A stretch of DNA of 44,713 nucleotides from Alphaproteobacteria bacterium (GTDB lineage: Bacteria > Pseudomonadota > Alphaproteobacteria > UBA7887). Of the stretch, positions 26,519 through 38,653 are shown piece after piece. Made by a program: the position numbers and the translations under genes. Every line of letters starts with the position of its first letter. Within the stretch, counting starts at the first letter, position 1. The notes below the pieces were generated by a model that saw nothing but the letters and a program-made list of their open reading frames with translations, did no database searches and was not told the origin of the DNA. The stretch spans positions 1 through 44,713 of the forward strand of contig JASLYQ010000023.1 of assembly GCA_030739735.1 (NCBI GenBank). The letters run 5' to 3'.

Positions 26519-26870
26519 TGTCCTCACTCCATTTTTATATGGCGTCTCGCGTCGCCGTTAAGCATTCTCCGCAGCTAGCTCGCCGCCGTCAATCGTTGCC
26601 GACACATAGGCGCTATTTTCGGCTGTGTCGGGAGCATCATGATGCGATGGGCGAGAGCGTGCGGCTCAGCGGCGAATAGCGGTCGGTGGTGCGATGCCTG
26701 AAGTGTGTGCGCCTTCGACGATGGCTTCTTCATCTTGCGCCACGGCTTCGCCGACGCTGGTCGTTCATGTCGAGGATGACCTGTTCATGCTGAGCGCCGA
26801 CGGCATGTGAAATTCCACGGCGGCGGCAGGCCCGTGACCTGGGACGATCGCTATGTGGGACTATTTCTGG
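26519..26870. other. Intergenic region, possibly degraded coding DNA
   Basis: These 352 bases lie between hemB and the dioxygenase, both on the minus strand. On the plus strand there are broken, protein-like stretches (for example VVHVEDDLFMLSADG up to a stop near 26810, then GGGRPVTWDDRYVG in another frame), but I cannot assign them to a family. No RNA gene or clear terminator was recognised. Confidence 0.3.
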
Positions 26871-29146
<2,276 letters not shown>

Positions 29147-29150
<4 letters not shown>

Positions 29151-30190
29151 GTGAGCCAGAAGTTCTGTTCGCTGTAAAAGGTGACCGTGCTAGCATCACC
29201 CTCAATCGTCCCAAGGCGCTGAACGCTCTGAACCACGCCATGGTGTTGGAGATCACTGCCCGGCTGCACGACTGGGCGGGCGACGATGCCGTGCGCGAGG
29301 TAGTGATCAGTGGCGCCGGCGAGCACGCCTTCTGCGCTGGTGGCGACGTTGTCGGTATCGCCAAGCGCATCCTGGCCGGCGAGGTGGGCACGGGTTTGAG
29401 CGCCAACTTCTTCCGCGAGGAATATCGCCTCAACCGTATTATCCGCACCTATCCGAAGCCCTATCTGGCGATCCTCGACGGCATCACCATGGGCGGCGGT
29501 GTAGGGCTCTCGATCCATGGTCGCTACCGCATCGCCACCGATCGCACGGTGCTGGCGATGCCCGAGATGGCTATTGGCTTTTTTCCCGATGTCGGGGGCG
29601 GCTATGCTCTGGCACGGTTTCCGGGAAAATCTGGCCTTTACATGGCGCTGAGCGGCGCCCGAGCGCGAGCTGCTGACTGCCTTTATGTCGGAGCTGCGAC
29701 GCATTATGTCTCGGATGGTAATTTGGCAAAACTGGTCGACGCCATCAACTCGGCACCGATCGAGACGTTGCTCGATACTTATGCCGAGGATCCAGGATCG
29801 CCACCGATGCGTGAACGGCAGGCGCAGATCGATCGCTGCTTTGCCGGTGGCAGCGTGGAGGCTATCCTGGCGGCGCTCGACGCTGAGGGTGGCGAATGGG
29901 CCGAGAAGACGGCAGCGACGCTACGCCATGTCGCGCCGCTCAGTCTCAAAGTGGCTCATCGCCAGCTGACAGAGGCTGCAGGTCTGGAATTCGATGCCAA
30001 CATGGTGATGGAATACCGGCTCTGCCAGCGCTTCATGGCTGACCACGACTTTTGCGAAGGCGTGCGTGCAGTGTTGATCGACAAGGACAAGGCGCCGGCG
30101 TGGCGGCCGGCAAGCCTCGATGCTGTCGGTGATGAGACTGTAGATGCCTATTTCGCGCCGCTCGGTGAGCGCGATCTGACATTCGACTAA
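29147..30190 (+). CDS. 3-Hydroxyisobutyryl-CoA hydrolase
   Basis: This 347-residue crotonase-fold enzyme hydrolyses 3-hydroxyisobutyryl-CoA and so frees the acid before oxidation, avoiding build-up of reactive methacrylyl-CoA. Diagnostic segments are [11 protein letters not shown] near the N-terminus, [20 protein letters not shown], and [20 protein letters not shown], which is typical of this hydrolase rather than of simple enoyl-CoA hydratases. It is the middle gene of the operon. No separate methacrylyl-CoA hydratase lies in the operon, so that step must be done by another crotonase. Confidence 0.9.
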
Positions 30191-30201
30191 GGGAGGACCG
30201 C

Positions 30202-31086
30202 ATGCAGATCGGTTTTATCGGTGTGGGAAACATGGGTGGACCTATGGTGCGCAACCTGCTCAATGCTGGCGATGCGGTGATGGTCTTCGACGTTGCGTCC
30301 AAAGCGGTCGCTGCAATCGTCGTCGATGGTGCCGTAGCTGTCGAGTCGCCGGCTGCTGCGGTTGAGGGCGCCGAGATGGTCATCACCATGCTACCGGCCG
30401 GCACCCAAGTGCGCGAGGTCTATTGCGGCGATGGTGGAGTGATAGCTGCGGCGGCGCCGGGTACCGTGCTAATCGATTGCTCGACGATCGATGTCGAGAG
30501 CGCGCGCGAGATCGCGGCGGCGGCTGATGCGGCCGGTCTCTCCATGCTGGATGCGCCGGTTTCCGGCGGCGTTGCCGGCGCTTCGGTGGCAGCACTCACC
30601 TTCATGGTCGGTGGCGCGGCGGAGGCTTTCACAAAGGCCGAGCCGGTATTGGCCAAGATGGGACGCACGATCGTCCATGCCGGTCCTAGCGGCAACGGCC
30701 AGGTGGCAAAGATTTGTAACAACATGATCCTCGGTATCTCCATGATAGCCCTCTGCGAGGCCTTCACGTTGGCTAAATCGCTTGGCCTAGAGGCACAAAC
30801 CCTGTTCGATATCTCGTCGAATGCGTCCGGGAGTTGTTGGGCTATGCTCAACCACCTGCCGGTAGCTGGAATCGTCGAGACGGCCGCGTCGAATAGGAAT
30901 TTTGTGCCGGGTTTTGCAACGGACATGATGCTGAAGGATCTGCGGCTTGCCCAACAGGCGGCTAACGCCAGCGGTACTGCCACGTCATTGGGCGCCGAGG
31001 CAGCAGCCCTTTACGGTATCTTCAGCGCTGCCGGCAATGGTGGCCTCGACTACTCCGCAATCATAAAAATGATTGCCGGAAAGTGA
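30202..31086 (+). CDS. mmsB: 3-Hydroxyisobutyrate dehydrogenase
   Basis: This 294-residue member of the beta-hydroxyacid dehydrogenase family oxidises 3-hydroxyisobutyrate to methylmalonate semialdehyde with NAD. The Rossmann motif GFIGVGNMGGPM is at 4-15, the substrate motif DAPVSGGVAGA at 117-127, and the catalytic Lys170 lies in GNGQVAKICNNM. GGGAGGA lies seven bases before the ATG. It ends the valine operon; methylmalonate semialdehyde dehydrogenase (mmsA) is not in the window. Confidence 0.92.
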   Translation: MQIGFIGVGNMGGPMVRNLLNAGDAVMVFDVASKAVAAIVVDGAVAVESPAAAVEGAEMVITMLPAGTQVREVYCGDGGVIAAAAPGTVLIDCSTIDVESAREIAAAADAAGLSMLDAPVSGGVAGASVAALTFMVGGAAEAFTKAEPVLAKMGRTIVHAGPSGNGQVAKICNNMILGISMIALCEAFTLAKSLGLEAQTLFDISSNASGSCWAMLNHLPVAGIVETAASNRNFVPGFATDMMLKDLRLAQQAANASGTATSLGAEAAALYGIFSAAGNGGLDYSAIIKMIAGK

Positions 31087-31367
31087 AGGGTAACGGTATG
31101 ACAACCCAAGACAGATAAAATTCTGGACCGACTACATCAATCACAACCAAAACTAAGCGGGTCTCCCGCTCCTTGAGCTTTCTTCTGCCGCTCACTCTGC
31201 TGCGCTCTTGTGCTGTTGGCCGAAACGAATATCGCAGCCAACTCGCACCATAATTTTTCGATAATCTCGCTTTTGTTGACTATAGACGGTCTCAGCCGGG
31301 CGGTTTTGCGCTGGCTTGTGAATTGACCGAGGCTATAGTCTCAGCCCTATTGCTATGGGAGGACAGT
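31087..31367. promoter_or_regulatory. Leader of the SDR gene with a repeated CTATAG...TCTCAGCC element
   Basis: After mmsB a short hairpin (AGCGGG-TCT-CCCGCT, 31155-31169) lacks a T-run, so it is only a weak terminator candidate. Closer to the SDR gene the sequence CTATAG-ACGG-TCTCAGCC (about 31280-31297) recurs as CTATAG-TCTCAGCC (31333-31346). The spacing and position suit repeated operator sites, but no known consensus is matched. Confidence 0.3.
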
Positions 31368-32123
31368 ATGCGCGGACTCGAAGATCGTGTGGTTATCGTC
31401 ACGGGCGGCGGTGGTGGTATCGGTGGTGCGACGGTGCGGCGTTTTACCGATGAAGGTGCCAAGGTTGCGGTATTAGACCGAGAAGGCGGCGCAGCGGCGA
31501 CAGTCTCGGGCACGGCTCCCGGCAGCAAGGCCTACGCCTGCGATATCACCGACTATGATGGTGTCGCCGCGTCCGTGACCGCGGTCGAGGCTGAGTTCGG
31601 CCCGGTCGATGTCCTCGTGAACAATGCCGGCTGGGATCTCTTCAAGCCGTTCGTGGCGACAGAGCCGGAGGATTGGCAGAAACTTATCGCGATCAATCTG
31701 GTTGGCGTGCTTAACATGATCCATGTGACCCTACCCGGCATGGTAGAGCGCGGCTATGGACGCATCGTTTCTGTGGCCTCAGACGCGGCCCGCGTCGGCT
31801 CCTCCGGAGAAGCCGTCTATGCCGCCTGCAAGGCGGGCATGCTGGGGTTGTCCAAAACACTCGCGCGCGAGCACGCCCGGCATGGGGTAACGGTCAATGT
31901 GGTCTGCCCGGGACCGACGGAGACCAACCTGCTTGCCGAAGTTGCCGCCGGTTCGCGCAACCCGGAGAAATTACAAGAGGCCTTGCGTCGCGCTATCCCC
32001 ATGGGGCGGTTAGGCCAGCCCAACGACTTGCCAGGCGCCATATGCTTCTTTGCCAGCGACGACGCTGGTTTCGTCACTGGCCAGGTGCTCAGTGTTTCCG
32101 GCGGTCTGACGATGGCCGGCTGA
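31368..32123 (+). CDS. Short-chain dehydrogenase, BadH-like (2-hydroxycyclohexanecarboxyl-CoA dehydrogenase family)
   Basis: This 251-residue NAD(P)-dependent short-chain dehydrogenase has the cofactor motif TGGGGGIG (12-19), NNAG (85-88) and the triad Ser138, Tyr151, Lys155 (YAACK). Several segments, including [32 protein letters not shown] and [17 protein letters not shown], are those of BadH, which oxidises 2-hydroxycyclohexanecarboxyl-CoA in the Rhodopseudomonas benzoate route. BadH relatives also occur where no such route is known, so the substrate is an inference supported by the bcr operon and by the convergent glutaryl-CoA dehydrogenase four bases away. GGGAGGA precedes the ATG at 31368. 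Confidence 0.8.
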   Translation: MRGLEDRVVIVTGGGGGIGGATVRRFTDEGAKVAVLDREGGAAATVSGTAPGSKAYACDITDYDGVAASVTAVEAEFGPVDVLVNNAGWDLFKPFVATEPEDWQKLIAINLVGVLNMIHVTLPGMVERGYGRIVSVASDAARVGSSGEAVYAACKAGMLGLSKTLAREHARHGVTVNVVCPGPTETNLLAEVAAGSRNPEKLQEALRRAIPMGRLGQPNDLPGAICFFASDDAGFVTGQVLSVSGGLTMAG

Positions 32124-32127
32124 CGCT

Positions 32128-33345
<1,218 letters not shown>

Positions 33346-33354
33346 GAAGCTTTC

Positions 33355-33957
33355 CTACTCGACGTGAAAGGAGTTGGCGATGGCGACGAGATGGCGTAGG
33401 CGCTTTTTATTCATCGTGGCGATGCGCGTGTAGTACCAGACGCCGTCAAGCTCTTGGAGCCGAAGCACTAAGTACCACCCGAGCGGCCCGATCGTAAAAC
33501 GGCATGCCAACTCATCATAGACACCGACCGCGTTCTCGCCGCGGCGTTGAACGTCGCAGTACTTGAGCGGCGCCTGACCAAGGCGATGGAGATGGTCCAT
33601 CGCCGCCTGCAGAATCTCGGTGAGGGGTTCGAAGGCGGGATCCGCAAGGGGGCTGTCCGGCGCATTGAGAACGCTCTCTACATCGGCCACTTCCGTATCG
33701 TTAAGAAACGCGGTCATGCGCCCGTCGAGCCAGTCGGCTGGATAGGCAATATTCTCCGAGAGCGGGCGCATCTCAATACTGCTGAGCTGTGAGAAGGCAC
33801 CGGGCTCGGGCATGACCCGCAGCACAGCGATATGCTCGCCCGCCGCATCTGTCTCTCGCACGACCTCGTGCTGAAAGCCTTCGGGAATCTTGAAAGTCTG
33901 TCCTGCCGCAGGTGTGGCGGCGAACAAAATCAGAGCAAGCCAGAACATATGCCGCAT
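33355..33957 (-). CDS. Hypothetical exported protein
   Basis: About 200 residues, beginning with a typical signal peptide (MFWLALILFAATPAAG, cleavage probably after AAG-Q) and followed by a soluble domain of mixed strands and helices with one Cys pair (KYCDVQ, ELACRF). I do not recognise a family. Of three nearby ATG codons (33960, 33957, 33948), 33957 is best placed relative to GGAGG. It sits between dihydroorotase and glutaryl-CoA dehydrogenase on the same strand, and neither neighbour explains it. Confidence 0.65.
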   Translation of the reverse strand: MRHMFWLALILFAATPAAGQTFKIPEGFQHEVVRETDAAGEHIAVLRVMPEPGAFSQLSSIEMRPLSENIAYPADWLDGRMTAFLNDTEVADVESVLNAPDSPLADPAFEPLTEILQAAMDHLHRLGQAPLKYCDVQRRGENAVGVYDELACRFTIGPLGWYLVLRLQELDGVWYYTRIATMNKKRLRHLVAIANSFHVE

Positions 33958-33991
33958 CATAGCCTCCAAGTAGCGACCGCCGCCTGTGCCT

Positions 33992-35317
33992 TCAAGCGTC
34001 GAAACGCACCGCCGCACCCGACGGGTCTCCCAAAAGCTCGCCGTCGCGCATTACCTCACGGCCGCGGATGATCGTTGCCATTGGCCAGCCGGTCAGTGCG
34101 CGGCCTTCGAACGGGCTCCAGCCGCATTTGCTCGCCAACCAGTTGTTTTCGATGTGGCGCTGCGCCTTGAGGTCGACCAAGGTCAGGTCGGCGTCGTTGC
34201 CGGGAAGGATGGCGCCCTTGCCATGGGTGCGATAAAGGCGGGCCGGAGCGCTGCAAAGCAGATCCACCAAGCGGTTAAGGCTAAGGTGGCCGGCTGCAAC
34301 ATGGTCGAGCATGAGCGGCAGCATGGTTTGCACTCCCGGCATGCCTGACGGGCTTTTGGGATAGGGTTTTGCCTTCTCTTCGCGGCTATGGGGCGCGTGG
34401 TCAGAGCCGATCACATTTACGACGCCGTCTGCCAAACCCTGCCACAGAGCCTCGCGGTGGCGCGCCTCGCGGATCGGCGGGTTCATCTGGGCTAAGCTGC
34501 CGAGTTCGGCGTAGCAGGTAGGAGCCTCAAGGGTGAGGTGTTGCGGCGTGCACTCCACACTTACCCAATCGGGACGCCTGCGCAGCATCGCCATTTCCTC
34601 CGCTGTGGTGACATGAAGCACGTGCACGGGCCGGCGCGTCTCTTCCGCCAGGCGTAACAAGCGCTCGGTCGCCAGGCGCGCGGTCTCGACATCCCGCCAC
34701 TGCGGATGCAGGGCCGGATCGTCACCGCTTTCAGCAAGGGTGCGGCGCTCTCTGAGCCGGGTCTCATCCTCGGCGTGGACGGCAACCCGACGGCTACCCG
34801 AGCGCAGGACGCACTCCAGTGTCTCGTCGTCGGCGACTAGCAGGCTGCCGGTGGAGGAGCCCATGAAGATCTTAACGCCGCAGCATCCGGGTAGCTTCTC
34901 TAGCTCAGGTAACTTTTCAATATTCTCCTTACAAGCACCGATGAAAAAAGCGTAATCTGTCCACGATCTACCGTCGGCGCGAGCCAGCTTGTCTGCCAAG
35001 GTCTCAGCCGTTGTGGTGGCCGGGAAGGTGTTGGGCATCTCGAAGATCGTGCAGACGCCGCCAAGCGCCGCTGCCGCGGTGCCACTGGCCAGGTTCTCTT
35101 TATGCTCAAGGCCGGGTTCGCGGAAATGGACCTGGCTGTCGATGATGCCGGGCAGCACATGCAGCCCGCGTGCGTCGATTGTGTGCTCAGCCTTGGCGTC
35201 GCCGAGATTGCTGATTTCTACTATGCGGCTGCCGACGATACCGATATCGGCATGGCCGTGACTGACGTTGGTGACTACCGTGCCGCCGCGGACGACGAGA
35301 TCGAAGTGTTGTGCCAT
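33992..35317 (-). CDS. pyrC: Dihydroorotase (class I type)
   Basis: This 441-residue amidohydrolase is predicted to interconvert carbamoyl-aspartate and dihydroorotate in pyrimidine synthesis. The bridging Lys149 (GVKIFMGSSTG), His181 (VHAED), His235 (VLHVTT) and Asp306 (GSDHAPH) are in place. The N-terminal metal motif, normally HxH, reads DSQVHFREPG, so the first His is Gln62 and only His64 remains. I recall the same substitution in other alphaproteobacterial members, so it may mark a subfamily with a mononuclear or altered metal site, or a different amidohydrolase activity. The AsnC-type gene lies 31 bases upstream on the same strand. Confidence 0.82.
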   Translation of the reverse strand: MAQHFDLVVRGGTVVTNVSHGHADIGIVGSRIVEISNLGDAKAEHTIDARGLHVLPGIIDSQVHFREPGLEHKENLASGTAAAALGGVCTIFEMPNTFPATTTAETLADKLARADGRSWTDYAFFIGACKENIEKLPELEKLPGCCGVKIFMGSSTGSLLVADDETLECVLRSGSRRVAVHAEDETRLRERRTLAESGDDPALHPQWRDVETARLATERLLRLAEETRRPVHVLHVTTAEEMAMLRRRPDWVSVECTPQHLTLEAPTCYAELGSLAQMNPPIREARHREALWQGLADGVVNVIGSDHAPHSREEKAKPYPKSPSGMPGVQTMLPLMLDHVAAGHLSLNRLVDLLCSAPARLYRTHGKGAILPGNDADLTLVDLKAQRHIENNWLASKCGWSPFEGRALTGWPMATIIRGREVMRDGELLGDPSGAAVRFDA

Positions 35318-35348
35318 GGCCGCAGTCTACCCTGCGGCGAGCCCGACG

Positions 35349-35591
35349 TCAGGTAAAAGCCTTGAAGGTAATGGTGGTGAAGGTATCCGAAACGCCATTG
35401 ACGCTATGAATACGCTCGTTGATGAAGTGCCCGATGTCACTGTTATCTGCTAGGTAGGCCTTGATCAGCAGGTCGTACTGGCCCGAGGTGGAATAGACCT
35501 CGGAAACCTCGTCGAGATTCTGCACGAGGCTATCGGCGACCGCATAGGCCTTGCCGAGTTCACACTTGATATTGATAAAAATAGTCTGCAT
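35349..35591 (-). CDS. Stand-alone Lrp/AsnC ligand-binding (RAM) domain protein
   Basis: This 80-residue protein consists only of the alpha/beta ligand-binding domain of Lrp/AsnC regulators: QTIFINIKCELGKAYAVADS, then a VYSTSGQYDLLIKAYL strand pair and a C-terminal strand. The DNA-binding helix-turn-helix is absent. Such stand-alone domains bind amino acids and may associate with full-length regulators. It lies between the DEAD-box helicase (13 bases upstream) and dihydroorotase on the same strand. Confidence 0.85.
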   Translation of the reverse strand: MQTIFINIKCELGKAYAVADSLVQNLDEVSEVYSTSGQYDLLIKAYLADNSDIGHFINERIHSVNGVSDTFTTITFKAFT

Positions 35592-35604
35592 GGCGGATCT
35601 TCGT

Positions 35605-36996
35605 TCAACTAGCTGTGCGCGCCGGTCTCAGCATGAACGCGGGTACGTGATCGCCCATGCCGGTGACCGGGGCGTCCTTCTTCGGCTTCACCGCTGCCTT
35701 GCTCTTACTCCGGTTGCTGCGACCGGGCCTACGTTCTTTAGCTGTTGCCGTCGGCGCTTCCACTGCGACTTCGGGCTTTTCCTTCGTCTTCTCTTCAGGT
35801 TCCACTGCGGTTTTCGATTTTGCCTTCGTCTTCTCTTCCACCTCACCGTCTACCTGTGGCTTGGCGGCGGGGGCGACCGGAGCCTCGAGCGTCCCTTGCG
35901 GGATTTCGTGGCCAATTAGATCAGTGATTGCCTTGAGAAACTTGGCGTCACGCGGCGTGCCGATTGTAAAGGCACGTCCGGTGCGGCCTGCCCGTCCCGT
36001 GCGACCGATGCGATGAACATAGTCTTCCGGGTGAATGGGCACGTCGTAATTGAAGACGTGACTGAGGCCGGCGATGTCAAGTCCGCGGCTCGCGACATCG
36101 GTCGCCACCAGCAGGGTGATGGCTCCCTCCTTGAACGCCGCCAAAGTCTCCATGCGCGATGTTTGCGCCATGTCGCCATGCAAACCTGCCGCAGACAGGC
36201 GGTGCCGCTTGAGCGAGCGCGAAAGCTCGTCCACCTCCTTCTTTAGATTACAGAAGATTAGTGCATTCTCGACCGGCTGCCTTTCTATCAGTAAGCACAA
36301 TGCCTTGCGTTTGTCGCGTACCGTACTCATGACTAGAAACTGATCGACCATGTCCGGGGGCGAGGCGGGCGGTGCGACGGTAATCTCCTTCGGCGACACT
36401 AGAAATTTATCCGCCAGACGACGGATTTCCTTCGGCATAGTGGCCGAGAACATCAAGGTCTGACGGATCGGCTGCAGCAGGCTAACGATGCGCTCCACAT
36501 CCGGGATGAAGCCCATATCAAGCATGCGGTCGGCTTCGTCGATCACCAATACCTTGATGCCGGTCAGCAGGACGTTACCGCGTTCGAACAGGTCGATTAA
36601 TCTACCGGGCGTGGCGATCAGAACATCGACGCCACGCTCGAGCGCACGCTGCTGATCGCCCATCGATATGCCGCCGATCAGCAAGGCCATAGATAGCTTG
36701 TGATACTTGCCATAAACATTGAAATTCTCTGAGATCTGGATCGCCAACTCACGCGTTGGCGTGAGGATTAGCGAGCGCGGCATGCGAGTGCGTGCTCGGA
36801 CAGTGCTGAGAATATCGATCATTGGCAATGTGAAAGATGCTGTCTTTCCGGTGCCGGTTTGTGCGCACCCCAGAACATCGCGACCCTGCAAAATAACCGG
36901 GATCGCTTTCTCTTGTATTGGGGTGGGGCGCTGGTAGCCGGCGTCTTCGACGGCTCGCAATGTTTCCTGGCCGAGGCCGAGGGATTTAAAATCCAT
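35605..36996 (-). CDS. DEAD-box ATP-dependent RNA helicase (RhlE-like)
   Basis: The protein has 463 residues. The RecA-like core shows the Q motif (PTPIQEKAIP), Walker A AQTGTGKT (45-52), PTRELA, VIDEADRMLDMGF, the SAT motif and the final HRIGRTGRAGRTGR, all intact. A basic, low-complexity tail (about 370-463; PAAKPQVDGEVEEKTKAKSK-like repeats) probably binds RNA. These enzymes unwind rRNA or mRNA duplexes in ribosome assembly and cold adaptation. The symbol is left open because RhlE, CsdA and related types are hard to separate by eye. Confidence 0.92.
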   Translation of the reverse strand: MDFKSLGLGQETLRAVEDAGYQRPTPIQEKAIPVILQGRDVLGCAQTGTGKTASFTLPMIDILSTVRARTRMPRSLILTPTRELAIQISENFNVYGKYHKLSMALLIGGISMGDQQRALERGVDVLIATPGRLIDLFERGNVLLTGIKVLVIDEADRMLDMGFIPDVERIVSLLQPIRQTLMFSATMPKEIRRLADKFLVSPKEITVAPPASPPDMVDQFLVMSTVRDKRKALCLLIERQPVENALIFCNLKKEVDELSRSLKRHRLSAAGLHGDMAQTSRMETLAAFKEGAITLLVATDVASRGLDIAGLSHVFNYDVPIHPEDYVHRIGRTGRAGRTGRAFTIGTPRDAKFLKAITDLIGHEIPQGTLEAPVAPAAKPQVDGEVEEKTKAKSKTAVEPEEKTKEKPEVAVEAPTATAKERRPGRSNRSKSKAAVKPKKDAPVTGMGDHVPAFMLRPARTAS

Positions 36997-37222
36997 GTAC
37001 GCTGTTTGATGCTTTTCTGTCTAGCGGTTGGACCGCTTGGTCCGGGGCGTTTAGAACGCTATTTACATTCCAAGCTAGAATATCATGTTTTAGCGCAGGA
37101 AAATCAACATAAATTCCGATCAACAGAACATCATCCTATGTTCTGGCTTGCTTTGTCATGCTGCAGTTTGGGCGGTTCAGATTGCGCTACTTAGATCAGT
37201 TTTAGGCATCACTATCACAGAC

Positions 37223-38010
37223 TTTTTGAAGGCGGACACTATGGTCGCCATGGTTGCCGGCGTTATTGCGCGCTAGCGAAATGCTGGCGCGCTTGAACTC
37301 TGATAAGTTCGCTGTCGTCATGTCCAGTGTATAGAATATCGACGCGGTATGTATTCTGGAGGGCTGTATTCTATAAAGCATCGTCCAGTCCTTCGACATC
37401 GATGGCCACCGTAATGAGACCGCGATCCGCATCGTTATCAGCATCTATCCTGGCGGTGACAACCATACCAATGGGCTGATCCGTAAGATTGACACTGCCC
37501 TGTATCAGGTCACGGCAGAAGGGTACGATCCCTATGGCCTTGCGACGTAGAGATGCACGCGACGGTAAGGAGACAGAGCCAGTTGAAATAGGGACTACAG
37601 ACCAACAAAGATAAGAGTTAATTGTTATCCGACTAACAATAATACCTCAATACCAAAGGCAGGAAGATTATCGGAGGTGAGACCCAGGTGTGCCGGTAGC
37701 ATCTTGAGCGAGTTGTTGGTTAAAGGCGGTAAGCTTGCCTTTGCGCGACACCTGCTCGAACTTCAGATCACCAAAAGCATGAAACTGAATCAAATTGATA
37801 GCGCCAGTGAATTTCTTGAAGGCCTGTACGCGCTTGGCGTTGCGTTGGTCATTGGCAATTTCGGCACCGGTTTTTCTGCCTCACCACCTCAAGTACTTCT
37901 CGGTGCAGCAGCTGAAGATCGATGAGTCTTTTTGTTGATAGCTTGTCAGAAGATCCCAGCGGCGACGCCATTGTCTAAGCCATCAGTGCGGTCGCCAATG
38001 CCACGTTCGG
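37223..38010 (+). pseudogene. Decayed diguanylate cyclase/phosphodiesterase (GGDEF-EAL)
   Basis: In one frame from 37278: LARLNSDKFAVVMSSV is a GGDEF-site relic (normally ARLGGDEFAV) and a stop follows. The same frame continues with FDIDGHRNETAIRIVISIYP and TNGLIRKIDTALYQ, the end of a GGDEF domain. From 37677 in that frame: HLLELQITKSMKL and ALGVALVIGNFGTGFS, the central EAL core (normally ...DDFGTGYS). A shift near 37876 continues with HLKYFSVQQLKIDESF, and another near 37937 with SEDPSGDAIV. Several stops and frameshifts plus loss of key residues make the gene dead. It once made or degraded cyclic di-GMP. Confidence 0.88.
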
Positions 38011-38131
38011 CAATCTCTTGAACCATATCGATGGTGCAAATAATTCCCTCAGAAAAATCGGGCTTGGGTCCTAGGTGGGGACCGGTAGGTGAGCGCGTAA
38101 GCCGTGCCCAGCAATCAAATCTCGTTTTTGC

Positions 38132-38653
38132 CTAGAACATGCGCCGGGCCATGTCGCGCAGCAGCAGAACGAAGGTCTTGTCGCCGGTGCCACTACCGCG
38201 GGCGACCTTGCTCTCGATACTGACAAGGGGCGTGCCGGCAAGACAGAACGCCATCAGAGTGCGAATACTCTCACCGACCGTGATGGAGGAAATGCGTCCC
38301 CGGCTACGGCAGATGCGTTGCGCAGATGCAGTCTTCGGTGGATCGAAGGCGACGACCATGAAGACGTCGTCGCGCAGGCCAGTCGTGCGTCGTGTCGCGA
38401 AGGTTACGTCGCGGCCCGGAAAGGCGCTTTGCAGTGAGGATGAGACTACGTTGGCCAGAGTCGCCGGGGCGATGCCGAAGGGATTGCCGACAATAAAGGT
38501 GGGCACGGCGCGGCTGTCCGTGCCGCCGGCGATGAGATAGCTCGTCGCATTCGGGCGGAAGACCTTGTGGTTGTAGATGCGTTTGTCACCGAGCGCACAG
38601 GCGCTAGCCAGCAGCGCCGTCAGGGTCAGAACGATGATTGTGCGTGCGCTCAA
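38132..38653 (-). CDS. Hypothetical lipoprotein
   Basis: This 173-residue protein has a signal peptide and lipobox (LTALLASAC, Cys near residue 19), so it is probably anchored in a membrane facing the periplasm. The rest is a soluble domain of no family I recognise, with two further Cys residues (QRICRSRG, MAFCLAG) that could pair. It appears to start with TTG at 38653, overlapping the parE stop codon (TTGA), which suggests translational coupling to parE; no other start fits the signal peptide. Confidence 0.7.
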   Translation of the reverse strand: MSARTIIVLTLTALLASACALGDKRIYNHKVFRPNATSYLIAGGTDSRAVPTFIVGNPFGIAPATLANVVSSSLQSAFPGRDVTFATRRTTGLRDDVFMVVAFDPPKTASAQRICRSRGRISSITVGESIRTLMAFCLAGTPLVSIESKVARGSGTGDKTFVLLLRDMARRMF

